DNA of 64,000 nucleotides from Bradyrhizobium ontarionense. Lineage in GTDB: Bacteria; Pseudomonadota; Alphaproteobacteria; Rhizobiales; Xanthobacteraceae. The DNA is taken from positions 1,736,001-1,800,000 of the forward strand of contig NZ_CP088156.1 of NCBI RefSeq assembly GCF_021088345.1, read 5' to 3'. The notes under the pieces are model-generated. The model made no database searches. It had not been told where the DNA came from and saw only the letters and a list, made by a program, of their open reading frames with translations. The position numbers and the translations under genes are program-made. Shown here one piece after another: positions 54,951-63,795 of this stretch (position 1 is its first letter; every line of letters starts with the position of its first letter).

Positions 54951-55436
54951 ATGCGGATCAAGCCAGCAATCGCAGCAGTCGTGGTGTCGGGTCTTGTTGT
55001 TGGCTATGCCTACCTTCGCGATCACCCGTCGCTGACCTCTCAGCTGGTGCAGACCTGCGAAAAGACGATCATGGAGCGGCTGGCGGTCCCCTCCACCTAT
55101 CAGCGGCAGAGCGTCGATGCGTCCGCAAGAGAGGTTTCATGGGACGAGTTCTTTGCCGAGCCCGAGCGGTCCGTGTCGGACTCGACCAGAAAAGCCATGA
55201 TCCAGGCTGCACGGCTGCCGCCCGTTCAGTTCATCGCGCTCATCGCCTATCAAGCCCAGGATTCCACCGGCGCGATCATTCGAGAAAGTGCAACATGCAC
55301 CTTCAACTCACTGGATGGGAGCGACGCGCCAAGCGCCACGGCTTTCATGAAGATCGATGGCGAGCGCAACGTACAATGGGCCGCAAGGCAACCAAACGCC
55401 GCCACTCTCCAACGGGGTCTACGACAACAGCCGTAA
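54951..55436 (+). CDS. hypothetical anchored protein
   Basis: 161 residues from ATG 54951 with GGAGGC upstream; the longer frame (from 54879) is less likely. One N-terminal helix (PAIAAVVVSGLVVGYAYLRD) is probably a signal anchor, and the rest is periplasmic: LVQTCEKTIMERLAVPSTYQ, FIALIAYQAQDSTGAIIRES, ATCTFNSLDG. Two Cys may form a disulfide. I do not recognise the family. Located between REP copies 2 and 3. Confidence 0.65.
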   Translation: MRIKPAIAAVVVSGLVVGYAYLRDHPSLTSQLVQTCEKTIMERLAVPSTYQRQSVDASAREVSWDEFFAEPERSVSDSTRKAMIQAARLPPVQFIALIAYQAQDSTGAIIRESATCTFNSLDGSDAPSATAFMKIDGERNVQWAARQPNAATLQRGLRQQP

Positions 55437-55515
55437 CAAACATCGCGAGCCGAAGACATCCGTCTGCGCCCAGGTCCTCTCCTGTCCATTTCGATTCGAG
55501 TCAACGCAGCTCGTA

Positions 55516-55598
55516 TGGCGGATCAGCGTCAGCGTGATCCGCCATGTCACGACGATCGTGAATTGTGGCGGATCACGCTGCGCTGATCGGCCCTATGG
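55516..55598. repeat. REP-like repeat, copy 3
   Basis: GGCGGATCAGCGTCAGCGTG, ATCCGCC opens, linker ATGTCACGACGATCGTG, then GGCGGATCACGCTGCGCTGA. The final GGCCC has one change from the consensus GCCC. Confidence 0.78.
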
Positions 55599-55634
55599 GC
55601 TTGCTTGTGCAGCATGGCGGCGACTTGCCATCAG

Positions 55635-56045
55635 CTACATCACACCTCGGCACATCAGTTGATACGTCATGCTGTCCCTGACCCTCTCGACGGCCCGGTG
55701 AGCGGCGATGTAGTCGATGTCCCCCGGGGTCAGGCCGATATCCATCAACTGGCTCTCGCTCAGGTCACGCAGGCTCACGCGCATCCTCCGGCGCCGGCGG
55801 CTGTCCTGAAATGCAAGCCAATATCGCGTGAGCAGGCTGAGCACGCTCGGCGCCGCTGCGGCCGGCGGTCCGGCGGCGTCCTTTTCCGACAACGCGTCTC
55901 GCAGCGCTGCGATCGACGCATCGGGACGCGGCGCGGCTGGAACGCCGCCCGTGATGTTCTTCGTCGACGCAATCGGGCGGTCGAGGCCGAGCCCTGCGGC
56001 ATCGCGCTCGATCTCGGCTGTAAGGCTGGTCTGGTGGGGTGGCAT
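55635..56045 (-). CDS. DUF1127 domain protein (copy B)
   Basis: 136 residues from ATG 56045 (MPPHQTSLTAEIERD), with AGGAG and the same spacing as copy A; the longer frame from 56090 runs into the leader. Paralogue of 54018-54431: shared SIAxLRxxLSEKDAAGPPxA-like stretch and the C-terminal LLTRYWLAFQDSRRRRRMRV, DLSESQLMDIGLTPGDIDYI, AAHRAVERVRDSM. Two copies 1.6 kb apart with their leaders indicate a local duplication. RNA-related role by family analogy only. Confidence 0.9.
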   Translation of the reverse strand: MPPHQTSLTAEIERDAAGLGLDRPIASTKNITGGVPAAPRPDASIAALRDALSEKDAAGPPAAAAPSVLSLLTRYWLAFQDSRRRRRMRVSLRDLSESQLMDIGLTPGDIDYIAAHRAVERVRDSMTYQLMCRGVM

Positions 56046-56160
56046 CGCATGCTCCTGCTGTTGTGCCGGCAGGGAGCAAAGGCCAAACAAAAGGCCCCGT
56101 CCGATGCCGGCGGGGCCTGGTGAAAAGATCGTGTCGTCGAATTCCTAGCGCACGACTCCT
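56046..56160 (-). promoter_or_regulatory. duplicated leader of DUF1127 copy B with terminator-like hairpin
   Basis: Stem GGCCCCG/CGGGGCC (56093-56099, 56111-56117) is followed on the minus strand by TTTTGTTT, 48 nt before the start codon, the same arrangement as at copy A. Loop sequences are identical. The outer GTGCGCTAGGAATTCGAC block is also shared. Confidence 0.68.
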
Positions 56161-56536
56161 TCCACGGCCCGGCTGCAGCGGGTCGTATGTTTGCGGTTGG
56201 AGTTGCGCACGACGTTGATCATGCTACGTAGTTACCACGGAAATTGCGCCAGATCAAGGGATGTTCCGACGTTGCGTGCATCTCGAGGCAATCTCTCTCG
56301 ACCTGACGCGACGTCCCCCTTGGCTCAGTTCGGAGGGTGAATGAGCGTTGGCATATTCCGCCGTATCGGCGAAGCAAGGCGGCGGATCACGCCTTCGCTG
56401 ATCCGCCCCTGCGGGGCGCCCCCGGAAGACCTTCAGCTTCCCCTGACGAACTGAAACTAGCCTATCCAGTGTTGGCTGCGCGGTCGGACAACAGCCCGGC
56501 TCGATCAATTGCGCACGCTTCTGAAGGTGGTGACCG
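56161..56536. other. intergenic region with REP-like copy 4
   Basis: Contains REP-like copy 4 (56334-56413). No gene recognised. The plus-strand gene 56537 begins directly after it. Confidence 0.5.
56334..56413. repeat. REP-like repeat, copy 4
   Basis: GGGTGAATGAGCGTTGGCAT, ATTCCGCC opens, then AGGCGGCGGATCACGCCTTC and GCTGATCCGCC. The first half is the most diverged; the second half keeps the full palindrome. Confidence 0.75.
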
Positions 56537-57295
56537 ATGCAGGATCGAACAGCCGACGCGTATGATGCGCAGATGCAGACCTATCGCGAGCATCTTCGCA
56601 GGTCGAACCGCCGCCTTGCGGAGGACTACGCCCGTCAAAACGCACAGCACGTGATCCTGGCCATCGAGGCGCTGGCTCAGGCGGCTCCGGTCACTCTTGC
56701 GATTGCGCAGCTTCACCACGCCATTCGCTGCTCGCCCGCGCGCAATTTCTGGCCGGTCATCCGCAAGACAAAGGGTATGCTTTTCGTCGGATCAGCCGAC
56801 AGCGGCCAGGACAGGCCGTGGCCGTGGCAGCGAACGAAGACGGGCAATATGCGCTACGCGCTCCCCGGATCTCTGCTGTTTTCGCCATGGCTCCCGAATG
56901 TTCGTCGCAGGGTTCGAAGCCGCACGATCGAGCTTGAGCGCGTGAGCGCCATTGTCCAATCAGGCGAGAATGATTTTTGGTTCGAGATCGCTTCCAGATC
57001 CATTTTCTTCAGAACCCTGCAGGCCAAACGGCTCATTGACGAGATCAGAGCGCTCCAAGGATTTGCGATGCCAGATTGCATAGCCGCTCTGGATCGGTGG
57101 TCCGGCGATGCCCAGCGCGGCTCGAACATCGCACTCCGGATTTCGCAAGGGACCCTCGTCTATAGCGACGGACGAGATCGTTGTGAGATCGAAATCCCTG
57201 CCGCGCTCACACCCCCCCTTAGCATCCCCTCGACGCCCGACCGGGAGTTGGAATTGCACTTGGTCCGGGCTGGACGACGATCTTATTACCCATGA
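56537..57295 (+). CDS. hypothetical protein, 252 residues
   Basis: Not recognised. It starts MQDRTADAYDAQMQTYREHL with a helical, charged N-terminus (RRSNRRLAEDYARQNAQHVI), a central region with WPVIRKTKGMLFVGSADSGQ and LPGSLLFSPWLPNVRRRVRS, then FWFEIASRSIFFRTLQAKRL. No signal peptide or membrane segment, so likely cytoplasmic. Codon use is less GC-rich than in the housekeeping genes, suggesting accessory origin. Flanked by REP-like copies 4 and 5. Confidence 0.62.
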   Translation: MQDRTADAYDAQMQTYREHLRRSNRRLAEDYARQNAQHVILAIEALAQAAPVTLAIAQLHHAIRCSPARNFWPVIRKTKGMLFVGSADSGQDRPWPWQRTKTGNMRYALPGSLLFSPWLPNVRRRVRSRTIELERVSAIVQSGENDFWFEIASRSIFFRTLQAKRLIDEIRALQGFAMPDCIAALDRWSGDAQRGSNIALRISQGTLVYSDGRDRCEIEIPAALTPPLSIPSTPDRELELHLVRAGRRSYYP

Positions 57296-57299
57296 GCAC

Positions 57300-57387
57300 G
57301 TAGGGCGGATTATGAGCGTTAGCGTAATCCGCCGTTTCATACGATCGTAGAACAGCCGCGGATCACGCCCTCGCCGATCCGCCCTGC
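57300..57387. repeat. REP-like repeat, copy 5
   Basis: The most complete unit: GTAGGGCGGATTATGAGCGT, TAGCGTAATCCGCC, linker with CGATCGTAGAACAG, then CCGCGGATCACGCCCTCGCC and GATCCGCC. Its end supplies the stop codon and last residues of the oxidoreductase at 57363-58394. Confidence 0.82.
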
Positions 57388-58394
57388 GACGACGTCATCT
57401 GGACAACGACCTTGCCCTTGGCTCGACCCTGATCGAGATATGCGAGAGCTTCCTTCACCTGGTCGAACGGAAATACCCTGTCGATCACCGGCCGAATGCG
57501 CTCTGCCTTGAGAAGCTCACCGATCTCCGCAAGTTGACCACCGTCTGGGTGCACGAACAGGAACGAATAAGCGGCCCCCTGTTGCTTGGCGCGGCGAATG
57601 ATCTTGCGGCTCAGTAGCCCGAACAAGAACACCATCAAGGAATTCATGCGTCGCGCGCGAGCGAAGGCGCCGTCCGGTGGGCCGATCAGGGAAACGACCG
57701 TGCTGTTGGGCTTCAGGATCCGAAGAGATTTTTCGAGCGCCTCGCCCCTGAGCGTACCCAGCACGACATCGTAGTCGCGTAGGAGATCCGCAAATTCCTG
57801 CTTCTTGTAATCGATGATCTCATCGGCGCCGAGGCTCCGTACCAGGTCCACGTTTCCGGTGCTGGTCGTCGTTCCCACCCTTGCTCCAAGAGATTTCGCG
57901 AGTTGGATCGCAAATGTGCCGATGCCGCCGGAGCCTGAAGGGATGAACACTTTTTGGCCGGACTTCAGGCGTGCGCGCTCCTTGAGCGCTTGCCACGACG
58001 TCAGTCCGACCATCGGGATCGAGGCCGCCTGGACGAAGTCGAGATTTCCCGGTTTGAGCGCGGCGGCAGTCTCGGGCACAACGGCAAATTCCGCGAGAGC
58101 GCCGGTGCCGCTCAGGTCGAAGATGCTGGCAAAGACTTCATCGCCTGGCTTGAAGCGCGTCACGCGACCGCCCACCTCCACGACGACACCTGCCAGATCG
58201 CTCCCCATCGTAGCCGGCAGCTTGAACCGGAGGATGGGTTTGAACATTCCTTTTGGAATCATGTTGTCGATGGGATTCAAGCCGGCCGCGTGGACCTGAA
58301 CAAGAATCTCGTCCGGCTTGGGCACCGGCCGAGGAACATCGACGAACGCGGCCTGCTCTGATTTGGCGTAACGTTTTAGAACGAATGCTCTCAT
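57363..58394 (-). CDS. zinc-independent quinone/NADP-dependent oxidoreductase (MDR)
   Basis: A 343-residue medium-chain reductase of the quinone-oxidoreductase type. N-terminal GroES-like fold (VDVPRPVPKPDEILVQVHAA), GSDLAGVVVEVGGRV, then the NADP-binding VFIPSGSGGIGTFAIQLAKS, SLGADEIIDYKKQEF. No structural or catalytic zinc Cys set. The last residues QGGSARA and the TGA are encoded by REP-like copy 5. It lies 66 bp from the SDR gene 58461 in the same direction and may share its promoter; both could be controlled by the TetR gene. Confidence 0.9.
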   Translation of the reverse strand: MRAFVLKRYAKSEQAAFVDVPRPVPKPDEILVQVHAAGLNPIDNMIPKGMFKPILRFKLPATMGSDLAGVVVEVGGRVTRFKPGDEVFASIFDLSGTGALAEFAVVPETAAALKPGNLDFVQAASIPMVGLTSWQALKERARLKSGQKVFIPSGSGGIGTFAIQLAKSLGARVGTTTSTGNVDLVRSLGADEIIDYKKQEFADLLRDYDVVLGTLRGEALEKSLRILKPNSTVVSLIGPPDGAFARARRMNSLMVFLFGLLSRKIIRRAKQQGAAYSFLFVHPDGGQLAEIGELLKAERIRPVIDRVFPFDQVKEALAYLDQGRAKGKVVVQMTSSQGGSARA

Positions 58395-58460
58395 GGTTTT
58401 CTACATCCGAAAGGCTTGGCCGCAGCGTACGCAGGCGGCGCTTGGATCCGTCTTACGCCG

Positions 58461-59306
58461 TCAGAATGACCGGGCCGTGCGGACCGGCAGCGCGTCAAGC
58501 CGCAGGTCCTTTCGAATCCCGGCATCCACCAGGCCGGCGGGCGCAAACCGGCGAAGCAATCGCAGGCGGTTCGCGAGTTTGCCGGCCGCGTATCGGATCT
58601 TCGGGTGCGCCGCGTTGGCCGCGATCAGGACGATGTCGGCCACGACGCCAGGCTGTTCGGCCGTTGCCATCACCTCGTTCACGCGTCTGGTCACGCCCTC
58701 GCGTGCCTCGTGATACGCATCGAGCTTGGTATCCGGCTCGATGAAGTTCGCGTCGAACGGCGTCTTCGTATATGCGGGCTCGATGACCGAGACCCTGATA
58801 CCCCTCGTGCGCAGTTCATGGTCGAGCGATTCCGAATAGCCCTCCACTGCGTGCTTGGTTGCAGCATAGAGCGCGCCAAAGGGCATCGGCAGAAAGCCGA
58901 GCACGGAGCTGATGTTGATGATGCGGCCGTTCCCCTGGCGCCGCATGTGAGGCACGACGGCACGCGTCATCCGGACCAGTCCGAAAAAATTCGTCTCGAA
59001 AATCGATCGGGCCTGCTCGATCGAACTCTCTTCCGCGCCGCCAGGGGCAACACCGAAGCCGGCGTTGTTCACGAGCAGATCAACGCGGCCGTCGCGTCCC
59101 ATCACTTCAGCGACGGCAGCTTCCACGGAACTATCGCTGGTCACGTCGAGGGACAGCATCTCGAAAGGCCGGTTGCCCGCCTGGGCCCCCCTTCGGCTGG
59201 TGCCGTAGACCTTGTAGCCGGCCCTCGTGAGCCGCACTGCGGTGGCTTCTCCGATGCCTGACGAGGCGCCGGTCACGAGCGCGATCTTGGCTTTCATCCC
59301 GTCCAT
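58461..59306 (-). CDS. short-chain dehydrogenase/reductase
   Basis: A 281-residue classical SDR: VTGASSGIGEATAVRLTRAG, GRVDLLVNNAGFGVAPGG, IINISSVLGFLP with the catalytic Ser, and ALYAATKHAVEGYSESL with Tyr-xxx-Lys. The C-terminal part is longer than the minimal SDR and resembles the ketoreductase/oxidoreductase group with LRLLRRFAPAGLVDAG. Substrate unknown. Divergent from the TetR gene, whose operator-like repeats lie between. Confidence 0.9.
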   Translation of the reverse strand: MDGMKAKIALVTGASSGIGEATAVRLTRAGYKVYGTSRRGAQAGNRPFEMLSLDVTSDSSVEAAVAEVMGRDGRVDLLVNNAGFGVAPGGAEESSIEQARSIFETNFFGLVRMTRAVVPHMRRQGNGRIINISSVLGFLPMPFGALYAATKHAVEGYSESLDHELRTRGIRVSVIEPAYTKTPFDANFIEPDTKLDAYHEAREGVTRRVNEVMATAEQPGVVADIVLIAANAAHPKIRYAAGKLANRLRLLRRFAPAGLVDAGIRKDLRLDALPVRTARSF

Positions 59307-59349
59307 GCGGTTCTCCTGGCGGCAGCGCCGGTCCTCAACCGTTTTGATA

Positions 59350-59391
59350 ACGATCGTAATTATTGAATTAGATGACGATCGCTATTATACT
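59350..59391. promoter_or_regulatory. tetR promoter and candidate TetR operators
   Basis: Two CGATCG-centred palindromes, ACGATCGT (59350-59357) and ACGATCGC (59375-59382), are 25 bp apart centre to centre. On the plus strand -35 TTGAAT (59363-59368), a 17-bp spacer and -10 TATACT (59386-59391) fit a sigma-70 promoter for tetR; the second palindrome lies in the spacer. A TTGACA on the minus strand (59397-59392) may serve the SDR. Confidence 0.62.
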
Positions 59392-59423
59392 TGTCAAGCC
59401 CCGTGATTCAGGATTCTGCGAAC

Positions 59424-59975
59424 ATGCGCGTCTCAAAAGAACAGGCTGCCAAAAATCGCGAGCGTATTCTCGAGGCCGCCTCCCGCCTGATGCGGGAGCG
59501 CGGCATCTCCGGCGTAGGTGTCGACGCGCTGACCGAGGCGGCCGGCATGACTCATGGCAGCCTTTACAGTCAGTTCGGGTCCAAGGAACGGCTCGTCGAA
59601 GAAGCGGTGGCCTACGCGATCGCCACGAAAGCGCAGGAGGTGCCCGAAGTCTTTGCTCTCCGCGACTACGTTTCAGGATACCTCTCGGCGGCGCATCGCG
59701 ACCAGCCGGGAAGCGGCTGCCCGTTCGCAGCCCTGTGTTGTGAAATGCAGCGTCAAAGCAGCGGCGTGAGAGAACGCTTCACGGCCGGAGTGCGGAGCAT
59801 GATCGCGCTGCTGAGCGCTCGGATGGATTCCAGCTTGAAGCAGCGTCAGCGCGACGACAAGGCGCTCGCGACCGCAGCCTCCCTGATCGGGGCACTCGTG
59901 CTTGCCCGGGCCGTGAATGATCCCAAGCTGTCGAACGATATTCTTCGCGCAACCAAAAGCACATTGAACGGCTGA
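59424..59975 (+). CDS. TetR/AcrR-family transcriptional regulator
   Basis: 183 residues from ATG 59424 (MRVSKEQAAKNRERILEAAS); an upstream start is not needed. The N-terminal HTH is LMRERGISGVGVDALTEAAG, MTHGSLYSQFGSKERLVEEA; the C-terminal ligand domain follows, with GSGCPFAALCCEMQRQSSGV holding three Cys. It is probably a repressor of the divergent SDR and of itself. Ligand unknown. A REP-like copy follows its stop. Confidence 0.9.
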   Translation: MRVSKEQAAKNRERILEAASRLMRERGISGVGVDALTEAAGMTHGSLYSQFGSKERLVEEAVAYAIATKAQEVPEVFALRDYVSGYLSAAHRDQPGSGCPFAALCCEMQRQSSGVRERFTAGVRSMIALLSARMDSSLKQRQRDDKALATAASLIGALVLARAVNDPKLSNDILRATKSTLNG

Positions 59976-59997
59976 TCGCTCGTCACCACCAGAGCCC

Positions 59998-60073
59998 GCA
60001 GGGCGGACGAGCGTTAGCGTAATCCGCCCTTGTACAAGAGCGGCGGATCACGCTGCGCTGATCCGCCCTACGG
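59998..60073. repeat. REP-like repeat, copy 6
   Basis: GCAGGGCGGACGAGCGTTAG, CGTAATCCGCC, short linker, then GGCGGATCACGCTGCGCTGA and TCCGCCCTACGG. The CTA of the last part is the stop codon of the CHAT gene on the minus strand. Confidence 0.82.
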
Positions 60074-61390
60074 ACCTACGGACTCATCGGGGCAAAAAGG
60101 GGGAAGAGCGCCCAGATCGTAGGTGAACAACTCATGGAGCGCACGAATGACATCACCATTCACGGACCACGACTTTTCGTTACTTCTCAAGTAAGAGAGA
60201 GAGACCCACCTTCCGGAGAGATTGGGCCCATCGAGAAATTCGCTCCAATTCACATGGGTATTTGCGGCTGGGTTTATCGTTACGGAACAGAACTCAAACA
60301 CGTAAAAAATCAAATCACGATACTTAGGATGTGGCTTGACGCTGATGGCATATTTGTCCTTCAAAGGCTTCACTTCGATAAGGTCGGCCGCAAACTGCCA
60401 GTGTCTTGCAATTTGCTCTGCACTTAGCTGATGGCGTCTGGTCTTCTCTTCGTCTGAAAACCTCTGACGGAAAGTCAGGAGATCCGCGCCCCAATCCGGG
60501 CTGAAGTATGTATACAGTTGGCCATGGCCACGCTCGTCATTCCGACGAATGAGAAGCATATCAAGATGCATGATCTTTGGCAGAGTTGGACCTGCGGGAT
60601 GGTAATCCGGACTGATATTGCCTTTCGGCATACTCTCCCAAATGGGGTTCTTCACCAACGTATCCGAAACCGACATCCAGAGCGGATACTCCGGATGTGA
60701 CGCCACAGCTCGCATGCTATCGCGGATTCGAGAGCGCACCTGCAACGCGCGCATTCTCGTCGCAAACGCCTCACCCAAACCGAGACCTGAGACCGGCTTC
60801 TCAGGTTGGGAGTTATGAGGCTCCACGGCAAAGTGCTTTTTCTTCAGTATCGGTGTCTTATCTTCGGACAGCCCGTACATGGCGATTGCGTTGCAGCCGA
60901 ACTTAAACGAAGACTCTATTTCCCTGCCTGACCCAAGCGCGTCGTAAAATGCAACAGCGAACCTTATAGCGGCGGGATCAGAAACACTTTGTCTCATACC
61001 AACGACATAACGTATATGTTTTGAAAGGGCCTCGGCCTGCTCCTCCGAATAGCACGCGTTTAAGATTGCGACGTTGACGTGGTCCGCGCAGAGCTCAAAC
61101 AAACCGGCTAGAGCGTCGGTCGAAATCGAGAACGCGTTTCCCTCGTTATTCTCGAGGAGAATTCCACCGGCGCCTGCACCATGACCGCAGAAGTGTACAA
61201 TCTGGGGAGAATGGTCGAGCAGGCTTCTGCGTAGGTCGTCGATCCGCGGCGCGAAGACTTGTATGAGCTCAAATTCTTCTCTCCTTTTTGAGCGCTTCAA
61301 TCCCTCGCTGATCTCACGCGCTTCGACGTCCAAACGAAGCCGTGCCGTATGGGAGGGATTAGAAGCCAAAAGTAGGATCTTCTGAATCAT
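60068..61390 (-). CDS. CHAT-domain (caspase-like) protein with unassigned C-terminal half
   Basis: A 440-residue protein. Residues about 1-170 form a CHAT-type caspase fold: KILLLASNPSHTARLRLDVE, then VHFCGHGAGAGGILLE with His70, and VAILNACYSEEQAEALS with Cys113, the catalytic dyad. YVVGMRQSVSDPAAIRFAVA fits the following helix. Residues about 200-440 (from LGEAFATRMRALQVRSRIRD to ALPPFCPDESVG) I cannot assign; they contain HLDMLLIRRNDERGHGQLYT and RRHQLSAEQIARHWQFAADL. The gene is AT-richer than its neighbours and stands alone. CHAT proteases elsewhere act as effectors of cell-suicide or defence modules. Whether this one does is inference. Confidence 0.75.
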   Translation of the reverse strand: MIQKILLLASNPSHTARLRLDVEAREISEGLKRSKRREEFELIQVFAPRIDDLRRSLLDHSPQIVHFCGHGAGAGGILLENNEGNAFSISTDALAGLFELCADHVNVAILNACYSEEQAEALSKHIRYVVGMRQSVSDPAAIRFAVAFYDALGSGREIESSFKFGCNAIAMYGLSEDKTPILKKKHFAVEPHNSQPEKPVSGLGLGEAFATRMRALQVRSRIRDSMRAVASHPEYPLWMSVSDTLVKNPIWESMPKGNISPDYHPAGPTLPKIMHLDMLLIRRNDERGHGQLYTYFSPDWGADLLTFRQRFSDEEKTRRHQLSAEQIARHWQFAADLIEVKPLKDKYAISVKPHPKYRDLIFYVFEFCSVTINPAANTHVNWSEFLDGPNLSGRWVSLSYLRSNEKSWSVNGDVIRALHELFTYDLGALPPFCPDESVGP

Positions 61391-61740
61391 GCTGCCCTAC
61401 ACGATCAAGGTGTATCTGCAACACCTTACAACGATATTCAATCTTGGGAAGGTGGCCTGTCACTCGAAGGACGGAACACCAGAGACCCGCGGGCGTCCCG
61501 ATCCCGAGCCCAGGAATACCGCCGCTGAACATTGATCTGCGATGTTGCCTTTCGGATCCGAATGGATACCCGACGTGATCTCTTGATCTGCCGGATGACG
61601 ATCGTGGATTGAGCCACGCCTGCTGCCGCGTCACGGAAACCGCTGCGCCAAAAAACTAATTTTCCGAATCTTTTCAGTCGGATCATTCCCATCGGCTGCC
61701 GGACGGCAATTCTTCTCTTTCTTTTTTTCGGAAATCATGC
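61391..61740. other. intergenic region upstream of the CHAT gene
   Basis: A less GC-rich stretch with AT tracts (about 61648-61675 and 61713-61735), likely holding the CHAT promoter. Two overlapping minus-strand open frames of 84 and 91 codons have no recognisable content and are left out. Confidence 0.45.
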
Positions 61741-62150
61741 TTATCTCTGCGCATCCCACCTCATCAAGAGGGACGTATCGCGATCGTCACGAACGTGGAG
61801 GTGGGCTGCGGTGGGCGTGTCGGGTTGCAGCGTGGCTTGTCCGCGCCGACGAACAACCTGATGCGCACGGTCAAGCCGTGTGGTCCTGGCCTCCCGATGC
61901 TGAGGCCAAGTCCGTGATGCGACGAGCTCGCGGACGACGGGGGCAAGAACGCCGGTCCCCGGGGAGAGCACGGAGTACGCCGTAAAGCCATTGCGCAGGG
62001 AGGGCCGGATGTCCGGCTTCGTACCTGTGGTTCTGCCGCGTGCTTTTTTGCTGCACGCGGACCATGGGTGCGACCAGCACCCGGCCTTCCCTGCGCCCTC
62101 TGTTGTTGAAGAGGGTTTTGAGAATGTCACAGCTCGGGCGCGGATGCGTG
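61741..62150. repeat. candidate dispersed repeat element
   Basis: This stretch has the look of a sequence I recall as recurring in Bradyrhizobium and Rhodopseudomonas genomes, where it gives spurious proteins with motifs such as GAGKAGCWSHPWSACSKKAR and HVRDDRDTSLL on the minus strand. It contains a hairpin CCGCGTGC...GCACGCGG (about 62037-62061). I regard it as non-coding repetitive DNA; a self-comparison against the genome would settle it. Confidence 0.45.
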
Positions 62151-62196
62151 GCGAGGGCTAACTCTCATGTCTGGACGCACGTCACCAAAAGCAAAC

Positions 62197-62292
62197 CGTC
62201 ATTCCGGGGCGCCCGGAGGGCGAGCCCGGAATCCATACTCCCCATCGTGGTTATGGATTCCGGGCTCGCGCTACGCGCGCCCCGGAATGACG
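62197..62292. repeat. large REP-like inverted repeat
   Basis: About 41-bp arms: CGTCATTCCGGGGCGC...GGAATCCATA (62197-62237) and TATGGATTCCGGGCTCGCGC...GGAATGACG (62252-62292) with a 14-nt spacer. A few mismatches lie in the middle. A common genomic repeat class unrelated to the CGGATCA family. Confidence 0.78.
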
Positions 62293-62367
62293 AGGTGGAG
62301 GGAGATGCGGCTCCTCGCCGACGGCGTACCCGTAAGCAGCGGTTACCCGAGCCCGCCGCCCTGCCCC

Positions 62368-63786
<1,419 letters not shown>

Positions 63787-63795
63787 TCGAAACTC

